Positions 32,719-40,779 of a stretch of DNA of 64,000 nucleotides are shown piece after piece. The stretch is from assembly GCA_045125095.1 (NCBI GenBank), contig JBGVMW010000156.1, positions 1-64,000 on the forward strand. The letters run 5' to 3'. Both the position numbers and the translations under genes were made by a program. How positions within the stretch are numbered: the stretch's first letter is position 1; every line of letters starts with the position of its first letter. Under the pieces are notes generated by a model. The model was given only the letters and a program-made list of their open reading frames with translations, was not told the DNA's origin and did no database searches. This DNA comes from JBGVMW01 sp045125095. GTDB lineage: Bacteria; Bacillota; Clostridia; Lachnospirales; Lachnospiraceae.

Positions 32719-34863
32719 TTACACCAACATCGTAAGCTGAATTCGTTTGCGTTCCACATCCACACTCATTACTTTTACTTCTACAATATCACCAATCGCC
32801 ACAACCTCTAATGGATGTTTAATAAATTTCTTATTGGTAATCTGTGAAATATGCACCAAACCATCCTGATGCACACCGATATCTACAAACACACCAAAAT
32901 CAATTACATTGCGTACCGCACCCTTTAACACCATACCAGGCTCTAAATCCTTCATTTCCAGAATATCCGTTCTAAGAATTGGCTTGGGCATCTCCTCACG
33001 TGGGTCTCTTCCCGGCTTTTCTAACTCTTTGATAATATCTGCAAGGGTAATCTCACCTACATTTAATTCCTTTGCTAACTCCTTTACGTTTTTCACTTTT
33101 TTCAAGGATGATTCAAGATTACCACTTACAATATCCTCTGCACTGCATCCAATGCGCTCCAGCAGACCATTGGCTGCTGCATAGCTCTCCGGATGTACAC
33201 TGGTGGCATCCAATGGATTCTTTCCTCCTGTAATACGCAGAAAACCTGCGCACTGTTCAAATGCCTTTGGTCCAAGCTTTGCCACTTTAAGCAGTTCCTT
33301 CCTGTCCTCAAAACGACCATGCTCCTCCCGGTATGCCACAATATTTTTGGCAATGGTCTTTGAGATACCGGAAATATATTCTAACAGGGATGCGGATGCA
33401 GTATTCAAGTCTACACCTACTTTATTTACGCAATCTTCTACTACGCCACTTAAAGCTTCTGATAACTTTTTCTGATTCATGTCATGCTGATACTGTCCTA
33501 CACCAATAGATTTTGGATCAATTTTTACCAGCTCTGCCAAAGGGTCCTGTAATCTTCTTGCAATGGAAGCAGCGCTTCGCTGTCCTACATCGAAATTCGG
33601 AAACTCCTCTGTTGCCAACTTACTTGCCGAGTACACAGATGCTCCTGCTTCATTTACAATTACATACTGCAACGGTCGGTTCAATTCCTTTATAAATTCT
33701 ACAATCACAGCCTCCGATTCTCTTGATGCCGTTCCATTTCCCACAGAGATTAATGTGATATTGTATTTTTCTACCAGTGCTTTTAAAACTTTCTTCGCTT
33801 CTGCCACTTTATTCTGCGGTGCCGTCGGATAAATAACTGTGGTATCTAACACCTTTCCCGTCTCATCCACGACAGCTAACTTACAACCGGTACGGAACGC
33901 CGGGTCCCAACCCAATACAACGCGCCCTGCGATCGGCGGCTGCATTAAAAGCTGTCCTAAATTTTTGCCAAATACTGTGATAGCACCTTCTTCCGCCTTT
34001 TCTGTCAATTCATTTCGAATATCTCGTTCAATCGCTGGCGCTATCAGACGATTATAACTGTCTGCAATGACATCTTTAAGAACTTCTGTGGTATATGGAT
34101 TTTCCTTCACAATCACTTTCTTATTTAAATAGGTAAGAATTTTTTCTTCCGGTGCTGTTAGATTCACAGTAAGAATCTTTTCCTTTTCTCCACGGTTCAA
34201 TGCAAGCACTCTGTGACCTGCTAATTTCACAACAGGTTCCTCAAAATCATAATACATTTCGTATACTGATTTTTCTTCCGGATTCTTTGCTGTGGAAGTG
34301 AGAATCCCCTCTTTCCACGTAAGCTCACGGATGTGCATACGGTAATCTGCCTCATCCGAAATCATTTCAGCCAAGATATCCTTCGCTCCTGCAATGGCTT
34401 CTTCTACGGTAGCCACTTCTTTCTCCTCTGACAAATAGCTTTCTGCATCTTTTTCTAATGGGCGATTGGTCATCTGAAGCTGAATAAGCAATGCCAAGCC
34501 TTCTAATCCTTTTTCTTTCGCAATGGTTGCCCTCGTTCTACGTTTCGGTCGATACGGACGATATAAATCATCCACAACAGCCAATGTTTCTGCCGCCAAT
34601 ATTTTTTTCTTTAATTCTTCAGTAAGTTGTCCCTGTTCCTCGATACTTGCCAGTACCTGTTCTTTTTTCTCTTCAAGATTACGAAGATAGGTTAGTCTTT
34701 CGCCTAATTCACGCAACTGTTCGTCATTCAGTGAACCGGTTGCCTCCTTACGATATCTTGCAATAAATGGTATGGTATTTCCCTCATCTAATAATCTAAC
34801 TGCCGCCTCAACCTGATGGTGCTTTACTTTTAGTTCTTCTGTTATAATCTGAATAATGTCCAT
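32719..34863 (-). CDS. tex: Tex-family RNA-binding transcription accessory protein
   Basis: 714 residues from the ATG at 34863 (GGAGG upstream). Domain order: helical Tex N-terminus (about 1-190), a long central helix region, a YqgF/RNase H-like domain (about 320-450: GWDPAFRTGCKLAVVDETGK), helix-hairpin-helix units (about 490-560: VGVDLNTASASLLEYISGIS) and a C-terminal S1 domain (about 645-714). It binds nucleic acid and RNA polymerase. A hairpin lies in its 5' untranslated region. Confidence 0.93.
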   Translation of the reverse strand: MDIIQIITEELKVKHHQVEAAVRLLDEGNTIPFIARYRKEATGSLNDEQLRELGERLTYLRNLEEKKEQVLASIEEQGQLTEELKKKILAAETLAVVDDLYRPYRPKRRTRATIAKEKGLEGLALLIQLQMTNRPLEKDAESYLSEEKEVATVEEAIAGAKDILAEMISDEADYRMHIRELTWKEGILTSTAKNPEEKSVYEMYYDFEEPVVKLAGHRVLALNRGEKEKILTVNLTAPEEKILTYLNKKVIVKENPYTTEVLKDVIADSYNRLIAPAIERDIRNELTEKAEEGAITVFGKNLGQLLMQPPIAGRVVLGWDPAFRTGCKLAVVDETGKVLDTTVIYPTAPQNKVAEAKKVLKALVEKYNITLISVGNGTASRESEAVIVEFIKELNRPLQYVIVNEAGASVYSASKLATEEFPNFDVGQRSAASIARRLQDPLAELVKIDPKSIGVGQYQHDMNQKKLSEALSGVVEDCVNKVGVDLNTASASLLEYISGISKTIAKNIVAYREEHGRFEDRKELLKVAKLGPKAFEQCAGFLRITGGKNPLDATSVHPESYAAANGLLERIGCSAEDIVSGNLESSLKKVKNVKELAKELNVGEITLADIIKELEKPGRDPREEMPKPILRTDILEMKDLEPGMVLKGAVRNVIDFGVFVDIGVHQDGLVHISQITNKKFIKHPLEVVAIGDIVEVKVMSVDVERKRIQLTMLV

Positions 34864-34889
34864 GATAACCTCCACAACTTATGTATGGG

Positions 34890-34914
34890 AATTGCCCCAA
34901 CGGGCGGGGCAATT
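34890..34914 (-). promoter_or_regulatory. Hairpin in the tex 5' untranslated region
   Basis: AATTGCCCC (34890-34898) pairs with GGGGCAATT (34906-34914). It lies between the tex promoter and start codon and has no U tract on the transcribed strand, so a stability or attenuation-like role is more likely than termination. Confidence 0.5.
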
Positions 34915-34937
34915 TCTAATACAATACGATACTATAT

Positions 34938-34966
34938 AGCATATCAAAATCTGATTGTTTCGTCAA
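34938..34966 (-). promoter_or_regulatory. Promoter of tex
   Basis: TTGACG (34961-34966, minus strand) and TATGCT (34938-34943), 17-bp spacer. Confidence 0.6.
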
Positions 34967-35024
34967 ACATTCTGAATCGTGACCTGTATTTTTGAACAAT
35001 TAGCACAAGGAATGTCCAGCGTTA

Positions 35025-35054
35025 TTGACAGTGAAATATTGGTAACTATATAAT
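35025..35054 (+). promoter_or_regulatory. Promoter of the second transglutaminase-like gene
   Basis: TTGACA (35025-35030) and TATAAT (35049-35054) with an 18-bp spacer, about 150 bp upstream of the start codon. The resulting long 5' untranslated region holds no recognised riboswitch. Together with the tex promoter and hairpin this accounts for the 34864-35203 gap. Confidence 0.7.
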
Positions 35055-35203
35055 AAAAAATAGGGAGTATTTAACTATCCGTTTTCGAATCGTTACAGAG
35101 TAACCTATTTATTTTAGGTGATAGTGAAGGTATTCCAATCCATGAATTGTCTGAATGGTGTTTCACAATTGTCTATCGATTCTTAGAAAGTGAGGGAATG
35201 CAT

Positions 35204-36556
35204 ATGAACGTACAAAAAACAGGTAAACACAAACTACTGGCAGGACTGCTGGCTATCGCCTTGATAATAACATGCCTGCCTACCATGAACTGCACAGCAG
35301 AAACCACCAGTTCGGAGCAACAGTTTCAAGAACTCTATTTACGGCTGTTAGAAACCGGAGATACTAGTGTACAGGATATATCAACATTAAACCTACCTTA
35401 TATGACATGTTATAACATCATGAATGATGTAAAAAATAACGCAGGTTATTTACCATATCAATGTTATACTGAACATCATCTTTTGCAAGCAGACTCCATG
35501 GAAACCGTTGAAAACACCCCCTATTTAAGAGCATTTCATCTTACAGAAACAGACGAAGGATTTTTACAACGTTATAAAACTGTACAGAACATCGTATCTG
35601 AGATTCAGAAAAATATAGATGCAAGCATGAGCGATTTAGATAAGCTGTTGTATTTCCACGAATATGTTGTCGAAAATATTTATTACTACAATACAAATGA
35701 AACCTCTGTACATTTTGGTGGCTGTACACTTGCACAGGGTTATGGCGTTTGCGATGGTTATGCCGGTGCCTTGATGATTTTTCTCATGGCAGAAAATATT
35801 CCATGTGTTGAGGTAATAGGTGGTGAGCATGCATGGGTAGCAGTACAGATAGATAAAGAATGGTATCTGGTCGATCCTACTTGGGATGATACTAGTTCAA
35901 GTTCTTATGGAACTCATTATTTTTTAATGCGAAACGATGATGAATTTGAAAATACACTCTCACGAAAGCATGAACACGGAGTCATCGGTACGACATTTCT
36001 GGATCAGACTTCAGGAACAATTTCAACATCTACTAAATATACTGACTGGTATGTACATGATGTATGGAATCGAATGTATTATTATGATGGTTATTGGTAT
36101 TATGTGTTAAATAATGCGATCCGAAAAAATAATATACAGGGAACGGATGAGAGCGTTCTATTCACAGGTACAAATCTTACAATTACAGGAATTGAAGATG
36201 GCGTTTTATATTTTTCTAAAAATGGCACCAGCAAACATATCGATTTGTCTAAGAAAGCTGTCAAGGTCGGAACACCGGTCATTAAGTCAGTCACCAACAA
36301 AAAAGGAAAAAAACTATCAATAACTTTAAAAAAGAAAGTATCTGGTGCAACTGGCTACGAAGTAAAAATCAGCACAAATAAAAATTTCAAAAAATCAGTG
36401 AAGACTGTATACTTTACCAAGACCAGTACCACCATAACTAAACTCACCAAAAATAAAACTTATTATGTGAAGGTACGAGCATATAAGAAAGATTCTAAAG
36501 GAAAGAAGATATACGGTTCCTATAGTACCGTAAAGAAAATAAAAATCAAAAAATAA
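35204..36556 (+). CDS. Secreted transglutaminase-like protein with C-terminal fibronectin type III domain
   Basis: 450 residues from the ATG at 35204 (GAGGG 7 nt upstream; the frame opens at 35147). A signal peptide (KLLAGLLAIALIITCLP) is followed by a helical region and the transglutaminase-like core with Cys183 (YGVCDGYAG), His209 (GGEHAW) and Asp224 (LVDPTWDD). A beta-rich linker leads to a fibronectin III module at about 350-450 (GATGYEVKISTNKNFKKSVK), very lysine-rich at the end. It is probably surface-exposed or secreted. The substrate is unknown; it may act on peptides or cell wall. Confidence 0.85.
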   Translation: MNVQKTGKHKLLAGLLAIALIITCLPTMNCTAETTSSEQQFQELYLRLLETGDTSVQDISTLNLPYMTCYNIMNDVKNNAGYLPYQCYTEHHLLQADSMETVENTPYLRAFHLTETDEGFLQRYKTVQNIVSEIQKNIDASMSDLDKLLYFHEYVVENIYYYNTNETSVHFGGCTLAQGYGVCDGYAGALMIFLMAENIPCVEVIGGEHAWVAVQIDKEWYLVDPTWDDTSSSSYGTHYFLMRNDDEFENTLSRKHEHGVIGTTFLDQTSGTISTSTKYTDWYVHDVWNRMYYYDGYWYYVLNNAIRKNNIQGTDESVLFTGTNLTITGIEDGVLYFSKNGTSKHIDLSKKAVKVGTPVIKSVTNKKGKKLSITLKKKVSGATGYEVKISTNKNFKKSVKTVYFTKTSTTITKLTKNKTYYVKVRAYKKDSKGKKIYGSYSTVKKIKIKK

Positions 36557-36621
36557 TACTCTTTGATACACTCACAGTTGCAAATATATCACATTTGTAG
36601 TATGGTTAAATGGTCAAGTTC

Positions 36622-36650
36622 TTGACATTTACTATATTTATGTTTTATAA
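36622..36650 (+). promoter_or_regulatory. Promoter of the DUF2752 gene
   Basis: TTGACA (36622-36627) and TTATAA (36645-36650), 17-bp spacer, 70 bp upstream of the start codon. Confidence 0.6.
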
Positions 36651-36692
36651 CAGTTCAGCCCCAACTTATACACAAGTCAGGTGCTGAACTGT
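36650..36692 (+). promoter_or_regulatory. Hairpin in the 5' untranslated region of the DUF2752 gene
   Basis: ACAGTTCAGC (36650-36659) pairs perfectly with GCTGAACTGT (36683-36692). It overlaps the expected transcript start, so it could be a regulator site on DNA or a terminator for the upstream gene. Confidence 0.45.
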
Positions 36693-36719
36693 CACTATGT
36701 TTTTCAGTTAGGAGTTTTT

Positions 36720-37133
36720 ATGAAAGTACAAAAAGAATACAATACAGCTTTTTATTACCTGGGGCTTGTCGGTCTTTCTGTGTTTCTGGTGGCAATACTG
36801 GTATTGCATCATTTCAATCTTACATTCAGCGACATTGTACCGCCTTGTTATTTTCATGCATTGACAGGATATCAATGCCCTGGTTGCGGTGGAACCAGAG
36901 CCGTCATATCCATGTTAGAAGGCAACTTTTTGCTTTCACTTTCTTATCATCCACTCGTTCTGTATGCGGTGATTTTATATGGATGGTTTCTTGTCTCCCA
37001 GACAATAGAACGTATCAGTGGTCATCGAATCGCTATTGGGTTAAATTACCGTAATATTTATTTATTTCTGGCTTTAATACTGATTGGCAGCAACTGGATT
37101 ATCAAAAATATTATCATCTATGCTAGTATATAA
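36720..37133 (+). CDS. DUF2752 membrane protein
   Basis: 137 residues from the ATG at 36720 (GGAG 5 nt upstream). Three membrane helices (about 9-30, 70-92, 110-133) and the family signature CPGCGGTRAV in the loop after helix 1, whose paired cysteines could bind metal. Function is not established. It is followed by a terminator shared with the next, convergent gene. Confidence 0.8.
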   Translation: MKVQKEYNTAFYYLGLVGLSVFLVAILVLHHFNLTFSDIVPPCYFHALTGYQCPGCGGTRAVISMLEGNFLLSLSYHPLVLYAVILYGWFLVSQTIERISGHRIAIGLNYRNIYLFLALILIGSNWIIKNIIIYASI

Positions 37134-37163
37134 AAAAGTGGTCAGGCAACCTGACCACTTTTT
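37133..37163. terminator. Bidirectional terminator
   Basis: AAAAAGTGGTCAGG and CCTGACCACTTTTT form a perfect stem around a CAA loop, between two convergent genes. Confidence 0.88.
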
Positions 37164-37167
37164 ATTC

Positions 37168-37566
37168 TTATTCTAATTCCTGCAACATCTGCATATACAT
37201 ATCCATCATCTGTGTATAATCTGCTGAATTCTGAGTTGCAACATTCACAATGATTAAAATAACACCAAGTACAAGACCTACAATAGAGCAAATCAAACCA
37301 CCCATTGCAACGCCTTCGAATTTTCCATCCTTTGGTCTGGAAAGTACAGCAAGAACTATACCTACAATACCTAAGATTACACTTAGATATGCACAACAAC
37401 AGCAAAGAATAGATAAAATACCTACTACTAAAGATGCAATTGCCATTCCACGATTGCCGGAAGGCTGTTCTTCATACTGTGGATACTGACCCCCACCATA
37501 AGAGTAATTACTCTGATTGTTATTCTGGTTTTCACCATAAGAATAATTGTTCTGATTCTCGTCCAT
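37168..37566 (-). CDS. DUF4190-like small membrane protein with Asn/Tyr-rich N-terminus
   Basis: 132 residues. The first 40 are low complexity (SYGENQNNNQSNYSYGG), then two membrane helices (about 40-75, with a CCCC cluster, and about 85-110) separated by the short polar loop SRPKDGKFEG. This fits the DUF4190 two-helix pattern. The function is unknown; the gene is monocistronic. Confidence 0.7.
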   Translation of the reverse strand: MDENQNNYSYGENQNNNQSNYSYGGGQYPQYEEQPSGNRGMAIASLVVGILSILCCCCAYLSVILGIVGIVLAVLSRPKDGKFEGVAMGGLICSIVGLVLGVILIIVNVATQNSADYTQMMDMYMQMLQELE

Positions 37567-37680
37567 GTTTCGACTTCTCCTTTTTTACTTTTATTCAATA
37601 GCCCTATAATACCATTTTTCCCAAAAAAATACAAGTATTATACTTTAACTATTGTTACATATCATAAAAAATAAACGATT

Positions 37681-38190
37681 TTACAATGTACATATATACC
37701 GAACCATAGCAGAATCTTGATCTACTACCTCTGTTTTTTCCAACAACGTAAAGTTCATTTTTTCAGCCAATCGTATAGAGGCTATATTATCATGATGTAT
37801 AAAAGCATTGATAAATGGTATCTCCAACTCTTCTTTTGCATACTGAAGAATGGCATGGCACACCTCTGTGGCATAACCCTGTCGCTGATAAGAGGGTGCA
37901 ATCATATAGCCTAATTCCACCTGGGATTCATACACTTTCTGACCTTCATCACCTATCCTCACAGCTACATCACGGTTCTCCAATCCGGCACGTCCAATCA
38001 TGCTACCCGTTTCCTTATCAAACACCACCCACATACCATATTCAAAAAAGCGATACCGTTTCTCTATGTAGGCTTTTGTATAGGCAATTTCTTCTTCCTC
38101 CCCATATAATGGTTCTAAATACTCTGTAATACCCTTTTGCTCATATATTCTTCGCAGCTCTGGCAAGTCATCCAGTGTTATCTCACGCAC
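37681..38190 (-). CDS. GNAT-family N-acetyltransferase, probable 5' frameshift
   Basis: 169 residues from the GTG at 38190. The acetyl-CoA loop (YQRQGYATEVCHAI) and the GNAT core (VELGYMIAPSY) are clear. Upstream of the GTG the same frame continues TILETKRCIV, the usual first strand of this family, back to the stop of the HAD gene. An ATG at 38221 with AGAGG upstream overlaps that stop (ATGA) but is one base out of frame. Deleting one A would give MTILETKRCIVREITLDD. So the gene is either frameshifted, miscalled, or starts late. The substrate is unknown. Confidence 0.75.
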   Translation of the reverse strand: MREITLDDLPELRRIYEQKGITEYLEPLYGEEEEIAYTKAYIEKRYRFFEYGMWVVFDKETGSMIGRAGLENRDVAVRIGDEGQKVYESQVELGYMIAPSYQRQGYATEVCHAILQYAKEELEIPFINAFIHHDNIASIRLAEKMNFTLLEKTEVVDQDSAMVRYICTL

Positions 38191-38217
38191 AATACACCGT
38201 TTTGTTTCCAGTATCGT

Positions 38218-38892
38218 TCATGGTTCCTCTGCAAACCTCTGATGGACACGTTTGATAAATTCGAATTCCAATCCTTCAAAGCTTTCCATCACATAATCTG
38301 CAGGACTTAAATCCTGATTACCGGAATCCGGATTGTAGAATGCAAGCACGGCACAACCAGCTGCTTTTCCAGCTCGTACTCCATTACCAGAATCCTCAAT
38401 TATCAGACACTCCTCCGGTTGTAATCCGATACTTTCAATGGCTTTCAAAAACACATCAGGTGCCGGCTTTGGATTCGCAAGCTCGGAACCGCTGATAAGT
38501 TCATCAAAATATTCCTGAATACCTAATTGCTCCGTTGCCGCTAAAATATCCTCCATCGGCGAAGAAGACGCCACTGCCAGCTTCACTCCCTGTTCCTTTA
38601 ACATTTTTACACAATCACAAGCCCCTGGCACAGGTATATATCCTACATTTTCTGTAATCCAGTCTCTTTCTTTCATCATTTCCTCATGAATCTGCTCCGG
38701 TGTAAGACCAATTGGAAATTTTTCCGCTAAATATTCATTTAGCTTTGCACAGGTCGAACCAATGAAACCTTTGTACTCCTCATATGGAATTGTCAAACCA
38801 AACCGCTCCAGCATTCTTTCATAAGCTTCATAATGCTGTGGTTCACTGTTAATCAACACGCCATCCATATCAAATATAATTCCCTTTAACAT
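38218..38892 (-). CDS. HAD-superfamily hydrolase, beta-phosphoglucomutase-like
   Basis: 224 residues from the ATG at 38892 (GGAGG 7 nt upstream). Motif I FDMDGVLINSE, motif II VASSS, motif III Lys in NPKPAPDVF and motif IV IIEDSGNGVRAG are complete, with a helical cap between I and II. Such enzymes dephosphorylate or isomerize sugar phosphates; the exact substrate cannot be read from sequence. The stop is in frame with the downstream acetyltransferase. Confidence 0.85.
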   Translation of the reverse strand: MLKGIIFDMDGVLINSEPQHYEAYERMLERFGLTIPYEEYKGFIGSTCAKLNEYLAEKFPIGLTPEQIHEEMMKERDWITENVGYIPVPGACDCVKMLKEQGVKLAVASSSPMEDILAATEQLGIQEYFDELISGSELANPKPAPDVFLKAIESIGLQPEECLIIEDSGNGVRAGKAAGCAVLAFYNPDSGNQDLSPADYVMESFEGLEFEFIKRVHQRFAEEP

Positions 38893-38945
38893 TGCCATTC
38901 CTCCATTTGGTAAACTTCATATACCTGTATCCTATCACAAATCAC

Positions 38946-38974
38946 TTTACTAGTCACGTTTTTTGTACTATACT
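38946..38974 (+). promoter_or_regulatory. Promoter of the cyclophilin gene
   Basis: TTTACT (38946-38951) and TATACT (38969-38974) with a 17-bp spacer, 44 bp upstream of the start. Confidence 0.55.
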
Positions 38975-39017
38975 AACAACTGCAAGAAAAAATGAACGAA
39001 AAGAAAGGAAAACTATC

Positions 39018-39539
39018 ATGGCACAGAATCCAGTAGTAACTATCGAAATGGAAAACGGCGGCATTATCAAAGCGGAATTATATCCGGAAATCGCCCCAAA
39101 TACAGTAAATAATTTTATCAGCTTAATTAACAAGAATTTCTATGACGGTTTAATTTTCCACCGCGTTATCAGAGGTTTCATGATTCAGGGTGGCTGCCCT
39201 GACGGAATCGGCACAGGCGGACCAGGTTATGGCATCAAAGGAGAGTTCTCTGCAAACGGTTTTGCAAATGACTTAAAACATACTCCTGGTGTGCTTTCTA
39301 TGGCAAGAGCTATGCACCCGGACTCAGCAGGCTCCCAGTTCTTCATTATGCACGAAACCTCTCCGCACTTAGATGGTTCTTATGCCGCATTCGGAAAAGT
39401 AACTGAAGGTCTTGAAGTGGTAAACAAAATTGCCGAAACTCGCACAGATTACAGTGACCGTCCATTAGAACCACAGGTGATCAAATCTGTCACGGTAGAT
39501 ACCTTCGGTGTGGATTATCCAGAACCGGAAACTGTATAA
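39018..39539 (+). CDS. Cyclophilin-type peptidyl-prolyl cis-trans isomerase
   Basis: 173 residues from the ATG at 39018 (AAAGGAAA upstream). The catalytic region FHRVIRGFMIQGG contains the key Arg, and the binding-site motifs AGSQFFIM and HLDGSYAAFGKV are intact. No signal peptide, so it acts in the cytoplasm as a protein folding helper. A small Cys-rich protein gene follows 4 bp later. Confidence 0.93.
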   Translation: MAQNPVVTIEMENGGIIKAELYPEIAPNTVNNFISLINKNFYDGLIFHRVIRGFMIQGGCPDGIGTGGPGYGIKGEFSANGFANDLKHTPGVLSMARAMHPDSAGSQFFIMHETSPHLDGSYAAFGKVTEGLEVVNKIAETRTDYSDRPLEPQVIKSVTVDTFGVDYPEPETV

Positions 39540-39543
39540 CTCT

Positions 39544-39720
39544 ATGCAGACAGCCTGTGAAACATGCGCAAACTACTTCTATGATGATGAATATGAATGT
39601 TATGTTTGTGATGTGAATTTAGACGAAGATGAAATGGTACGCTTTATGACACAGACAAGATTTGAATGTCCGTATTATCGCAATGGCGATGAGTACCTTG
39701 TTGTCAGAAAACAAATATAA
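39544..39720 (+). CDS. Small Cys-rich protein, DUF6472-like
   Basis: 58 residues from the ATG at 39544. Two cysteine pairs (CETCANYFYD, CYVCDVNLDEDEM) and a further Cys (FECPYY) suggest a zinc ribbon, in a very acidic protein. It is probably co-transcribed with the cyclophilin gene, 4 bp upstream. Conserved in Lachnospiraceae as far as I recall; function unknown. Confidence 0.75.
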   Translation: MQTACETCANYFYDDEYECYVCDVNLDEDEMVRFMTQTRFECPYYRNGDEYLVVRKQI

Positions 39721-39740
39721 TGTTCCCCATAAACGGGAGG

Positions 39741-39772
39741 ATGCCGGGTGCTGCTTACGCAACTCCCGGCAT
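39741..39772 (+). terminator. Terminator after the cyclophilin operon
   Basis: ATGCCGGG (39741-39748) pairs with CCCGGCAT (39765-39772), followed by TGTATTAT. The rest of the gap to 39896 is AT-rich with no gene seen. Confidence 0.7.
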
Positions 39773-39896
39773 TGTATTATGAAAAAGTTTATTCAAAAGT
39801 TTGTAATTGCTTCATCTGATATTATTTAGTATATGTGATACATTTGAAGAATCCATGTTTTTCATTTGAAGGTTTTTTAAATAGAACGTGAACAAA

Positions 39897-40649
39897 TTAT
39901 GAACATTCCATTTGCACAATGTCCCGGATGACTTCACCAGCTATCATGAGACCGGCTACAGAAGGAACAAACGAGATGCTAGCAGGCAAAGAGCGTTTTT
40001 GCACGGAAGATTCCTCTGCATGTTCTTTTTTCAGAGCTGCTTTTAGAAGCTCTGGTTCTGGTTTACGCGGAAGTTCAGTGGAATATAATACTTTTACATT
40101 CTTTAATCCTCTTGCTTTACATTCACGACGCATTACTTTGGCTAGTGGGCAGACTGTGGTTTTGCTTACATCTGCAATCTGGAATTTCGAAGGGTCCAAT
40201 TTGTTCCCTGTCCCCATACAGCTGATAACAGGTATGATAGCCTCTTTTGCAGCAGTAATTATCTGCAATTTTGCTGTTACGGTGTCTACTGCATCTACAA
40301 CATAGGTATATTTTGAAAAATCAAACTGGTCAGCCGTCTCCGGAAGATAAAAGCACTGGTGTGCTGTCACCTTACAGAATGGGTTGATCTCTGCAATTCG
40401 TTCTTTCATTACCTCCACCTTTGCTTTGCCTACGGTGCTGTGTAAGGCAATGATTTGGCGGTTAATGTTAGACAGCTTCACTTCATCATTGTCTACAATA
40501 TCAATGCTTCCAATCCCGGCTCTTGCCAATGCTTCCACAACAAAGCCCCCTACACCTCCTACTCCAAAAACGATTACATGCGCTTTCTGCAACCGTTCTA
40601 CAGAATCCTCACCTATTAATAATGCGGTTCTTTCAAATTGTTCCTGCAT
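39897..40649 (-). CDS. tcdA: tRNA threonylcarbamoyladenosine dehydratase (ThiF/MoeB-like E1 fold)
   Basis: 250 residues. The ATP-binding GVGGVGGFVVEALARAGI and the DNDEVKLSNINRQ motif are those of the E1-like superfamily. The length and the second half (KVMRRECKARGL) match TcdA, which cyclizes t6A37 in tRNAs. The ATG at 40649 has AAGGAG upstream. It is monocistronic. Confidence 0.88.
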   Translation of the reverse strand: MQEQFERTALLIGEDSVERLQKAHVIVFGVGGVGGFVVEALARAGIGSIDIVDNDEVKLSNINRQIIALHSTVGKAKVEVMKERIAEINPFCKVTAHQCFYLPETADQFDFSKYTYVVDAVDTVTAKLQIITAAKEAIIPVISCMGTGNKLDPSKFQIADVSKTTVCPLAKVMRRECKARGLKNVKVLYSTELPRKPEPELLKAALKKEHAEESSVQKRSLPASISFVPSVAGLMIAGEVIRDIVQMECS

Positions 40650-40779
40650 ATTTGTTCTCCTTTATTCATAACGATTACACACTCTCATAAGTTAGCATTT
40701 TGACCATGAATTACACACATAGCAAGTAACTAATATGCAATCGAAGTTTACTTCAATTTGTAAATCTTATACTTCGTTA

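Noticed and set aside
35055..35203. Riboswitch in the long leader of the second transglutaminase-like gene
   Set aside because: No match to cyclic-di-GMP or other riboswitch core motifs that I can recognise.
37142..37405. 87-codon Cys-rich minus-strand frame
   Set aside because: It overlaps the DUF4190-like gene in another frame and begins inside it; the DUF4190-like frame has the membrane pattern and start site.
38190..38225. TGA readthrough or selenocysteine fusing the HAD and acetyltransferase proteins
   Set aside because: The frames do align across TGA, but an ATGA start with its own ribosome binding site and a one-base shift is simpler, and no selenocysteine-insertion structure was seen.
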